64,000 nucleotides of DNA from Pseudomonadota bacterium (GTDB lineage: Bacteria; Pseudomonadota; Alphaproteobacteria; Rhizobiales; Hyphomicrobiaceae), in the NCBI GenBank assembly GCA_018242215.1, contig JAFECG010000030.1, forward strand, positions 1-64,000, in the 5' to 3' direction. The notes beneath the pieces were generated by a model. It searched no databases and was not told the origin of the DNA. It worked only from the letters and a program-made list of their open reading frames with translations. Shown piece after piece: positions 62,803 to 64,000 of the stretch; position 1 is the stretch's first letter, and every line of letters begins with the position of its first letter. The translations under genes were made by a program, and so were the position numbers.

Positions 62803-64000
62803 TTGGTCGCGGCATTCGACGAAATGAACGGCTTGGGCGGCGAGGTCCGTGCGCCATATAAGGCATTCGCGGAATGGCTTGGCGTCCAGCATCTCGAAAC
62901 GCTGCGACAAAAATCGGCCGAGGCTGAAGTCCTATTTCGGCGCTCAGGAATTACGTTCGCCGTCTATGGCGCCGAAGAGGCCGGCGAACGGCTCATCCCA
63001 TTCGATATTCTGCCGCGCATTATCTCCGCCGAGGAATGGCGGCGCCTGGAGCTTGGCATCGAGCAGCGGGTCCGTGCGCTCAATGCTTTCCTTTACGATG
63101 TTTACCATCGCCAGGAAATCCTGAAAGCCGGGAAGATTCCCGAGGAACTCGTCATCCAGAACACGGCTTTCCTGCCGGAGATGATCGGCGTCGATCCACC
63201 TCGCGGCATATACAGCCACATCATCGGCATTGACCTCGTCCGAACGGGCGAGAACGAATTCATGGTGCTCGAAGACAATACGCGCACGCCGTCGGGCGTC
63301 TCGTACATGATCGAGAACCGCGAAACCATGATGCATCTCTTTCCTGACCTCTTCAGCCGCAATCGCGTGAGGCCTGTTGAGAATTACGCCGATGCGCTTT
63401 TGAAGACGCTTGAAAGTGTTGCGCCGGCAAACCTCGATGCCGAGCCAGCTATCGCTCTGCTCACGCCAGGCGTCTACAACAGCGCCTATTTCGAGCACTC
63501 GTTCCTCGCCGATCAGATGGGCGTTGAGCTAGTCGAAAGCTCGGATCTTGTCGTCATCGACGGCCATCTTCGCATGAAGACGACCGAAGGCCTGAAGCGC
63601 GTCGACGTTCTCTATCGCCGCGTCGACGACGATTTCCTGGATCCCCTCGTGTTCGACCCGAACTCTCTCCTCGGCGTGCCGGGCATATTCGACGTTTATC
63701 GCTCCGGGCGCGTGACGATCGTCAACGCCCCCGGAGCCGGCATTGCGGACGACAAGGCAATCTATAGCTACATCCCGGCGATCATCGAATTTTATACCGG
63801 CAAAACCCCCATTCTGCCGAACGTAGAGACCTATAGCTGCCGCGATCCCGACAGTCTCAAGTATGTGCTTGATCGTCTCGCGGAGTTGGTGGTCAAGGAA
63901 GTCCACGGTTCTGGCGGCTACGGAATGCTGGTCGGGCCCAAAGCCACCAAGGAGCAGATTGAGACATTTCGCGCTAAATTGCTCGACAATCCCAAGAACT
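62803..64000 (+). CDS. Circularly permuted ATP-grasp type 2 protein (3' end beyond window)
   Basis: The first 399 residues of a COG2308-type circularly permuted ATP-grasp protein. Family blocks are clear: RAPYKAFAEWL, RRSGITFAVYG, ERLIPFDILPRII, EDNTRTPSGVSYMIENR, VLYRRVDDDFLDPL, NAPGAGIADDKAIYSYIP and KEVHGSGGYGMLVGP. Members are encoded beside alpha-E and transglutaminase-like proteins and may make peptide-like products. TTG at 62803 has GGGAGGG just upstream; ATG at 62824 is in frame too. No stop is reached. Confidence 0.9.
   Translation, partial: MVAAFDEMNGLGGEVRAPYKAFAEWLGVQHLETLRQKSAEAEVLFRRSGITFAVYGAEEAGERLIPFDILPRIISAEEWRRLELGIEQRVRALNAFLYDVYHRQEILKAGKIPEELVIQNTAFLPEMIGVDPPRGIYSHIIGIDLVRTGENEFMVLEDNTRTPSGVSYMIENRETMMHLFPDLFSRNRVRPVENYADALLKTLESVAPANLDAEPAIALLTPGVYNSAYFEHSFLADQMGVELVESSDLVVIDGHLRMKTTEGLKRVDVLYRRVDDDFLDPLVFDPNSLLGVPGIFDVYRSGRVTIVNAPGAGIADDKAIYSYIPAIIEFYTGKTPILPNVETYSCRDPDSLKYVLDRLAELVVKEVHGSGGYGMLVGPKATKEQIETFRAKLLDNPKN

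Overview
The window looks like a chromosomal stretch of a methylotrophic alphaproteobacterium of the order Hyphomicrobiales, most probably Hyphomicrobium or a close relative. Three things point there: serine-cycle genes for C1 assimilation (serine-glyoxylate aminotransferase, malyl-CoA lyase, malate thiokinase, PEP carboxylase, formate-THF ligase), typical alphaproteobacterial neighbours (CobS/CobT, CarD, a Suv3-like helicase, two-domain DUF3108 and DUF1178 proteins), and a GC-rich sequence with strong codon bias. The genus is an inference; no rRNA gene is present.

Layout. 1-8 kb: a mostly minus-strand housekeeping run (bioB, cut by the window edge, DUF1178, nitrilase, grxC, ComF, Nudix, TPMT, argJ, a parvulin foldase), with one plus-strand methyltransferase. 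8.3-11.2 kb: secA. 11.3-21.8 kb: a minus-strand block with a YqhA protein, three tandem YafK-type L,D-transpeptidases, accA, a POT transporter, a flavin-binding protein, xerD and two uncharacterised xerD-linked proteins. 22-30 kb: a fused aroK-aroB gene, a CorC-type protein, BolA, a J-domain protein, cobS-cobT and a phytase-like protein. 30-38 kb: rpmB, DUF3108, a Suv3-like helicase with an S4 partner, fdxA, carD and an SNase-like protein. 39.8 kb: tRNA-Arg(CCT).

40-48 kb is the metabolic centre: an atypical response regulator, then sgaA-mcl-mtkA-mtkB-ppc, all on the plus strand. Together these move glyoxylate amino groups to hydroxypyruvate, carboxylate PEP to oxaloacetate, activate malate to malyl-CoA and cleave it to glyoxylate and acetyl-CoA. 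ftfL at 60.8 kb feeds formate carbon into tetrahydrofolate for the same cycle. The genes hpr, mtdA, fch, gck and glyA are not in the window.

48-53.7 kb holds prmB, a desaturase, a secreted triple-repeat protein, a candidate small RNA and a membrane-tethered SNase-like protein. 53.9-58.8 kb is a self-contained Ser/Thr phosphorylation module: a kinase with a WD40 sensor region, two FHA proteins and a PP2C phosphatase, with no type VI secretion genes nearby. It is followed by a small secreted Cys/Lys protein, a cyclic-nucleotide-gated K+ channel, ftfL and the start of a circularly permuted ATP-grasp protein.

No CRISPR array, insertion sequence, prophage or integrated element was seen. The most interesting items are the candidate sRNA at 52460-52542, the phosphorylation module, the response regulator lacking its phospho-acceptor Asp, the AroK-AroB fusion, CarD with a long histone-like N-terminal extension, the tandem L,D-transpeptidases and the LysR-type dyad upstream of ftfL.
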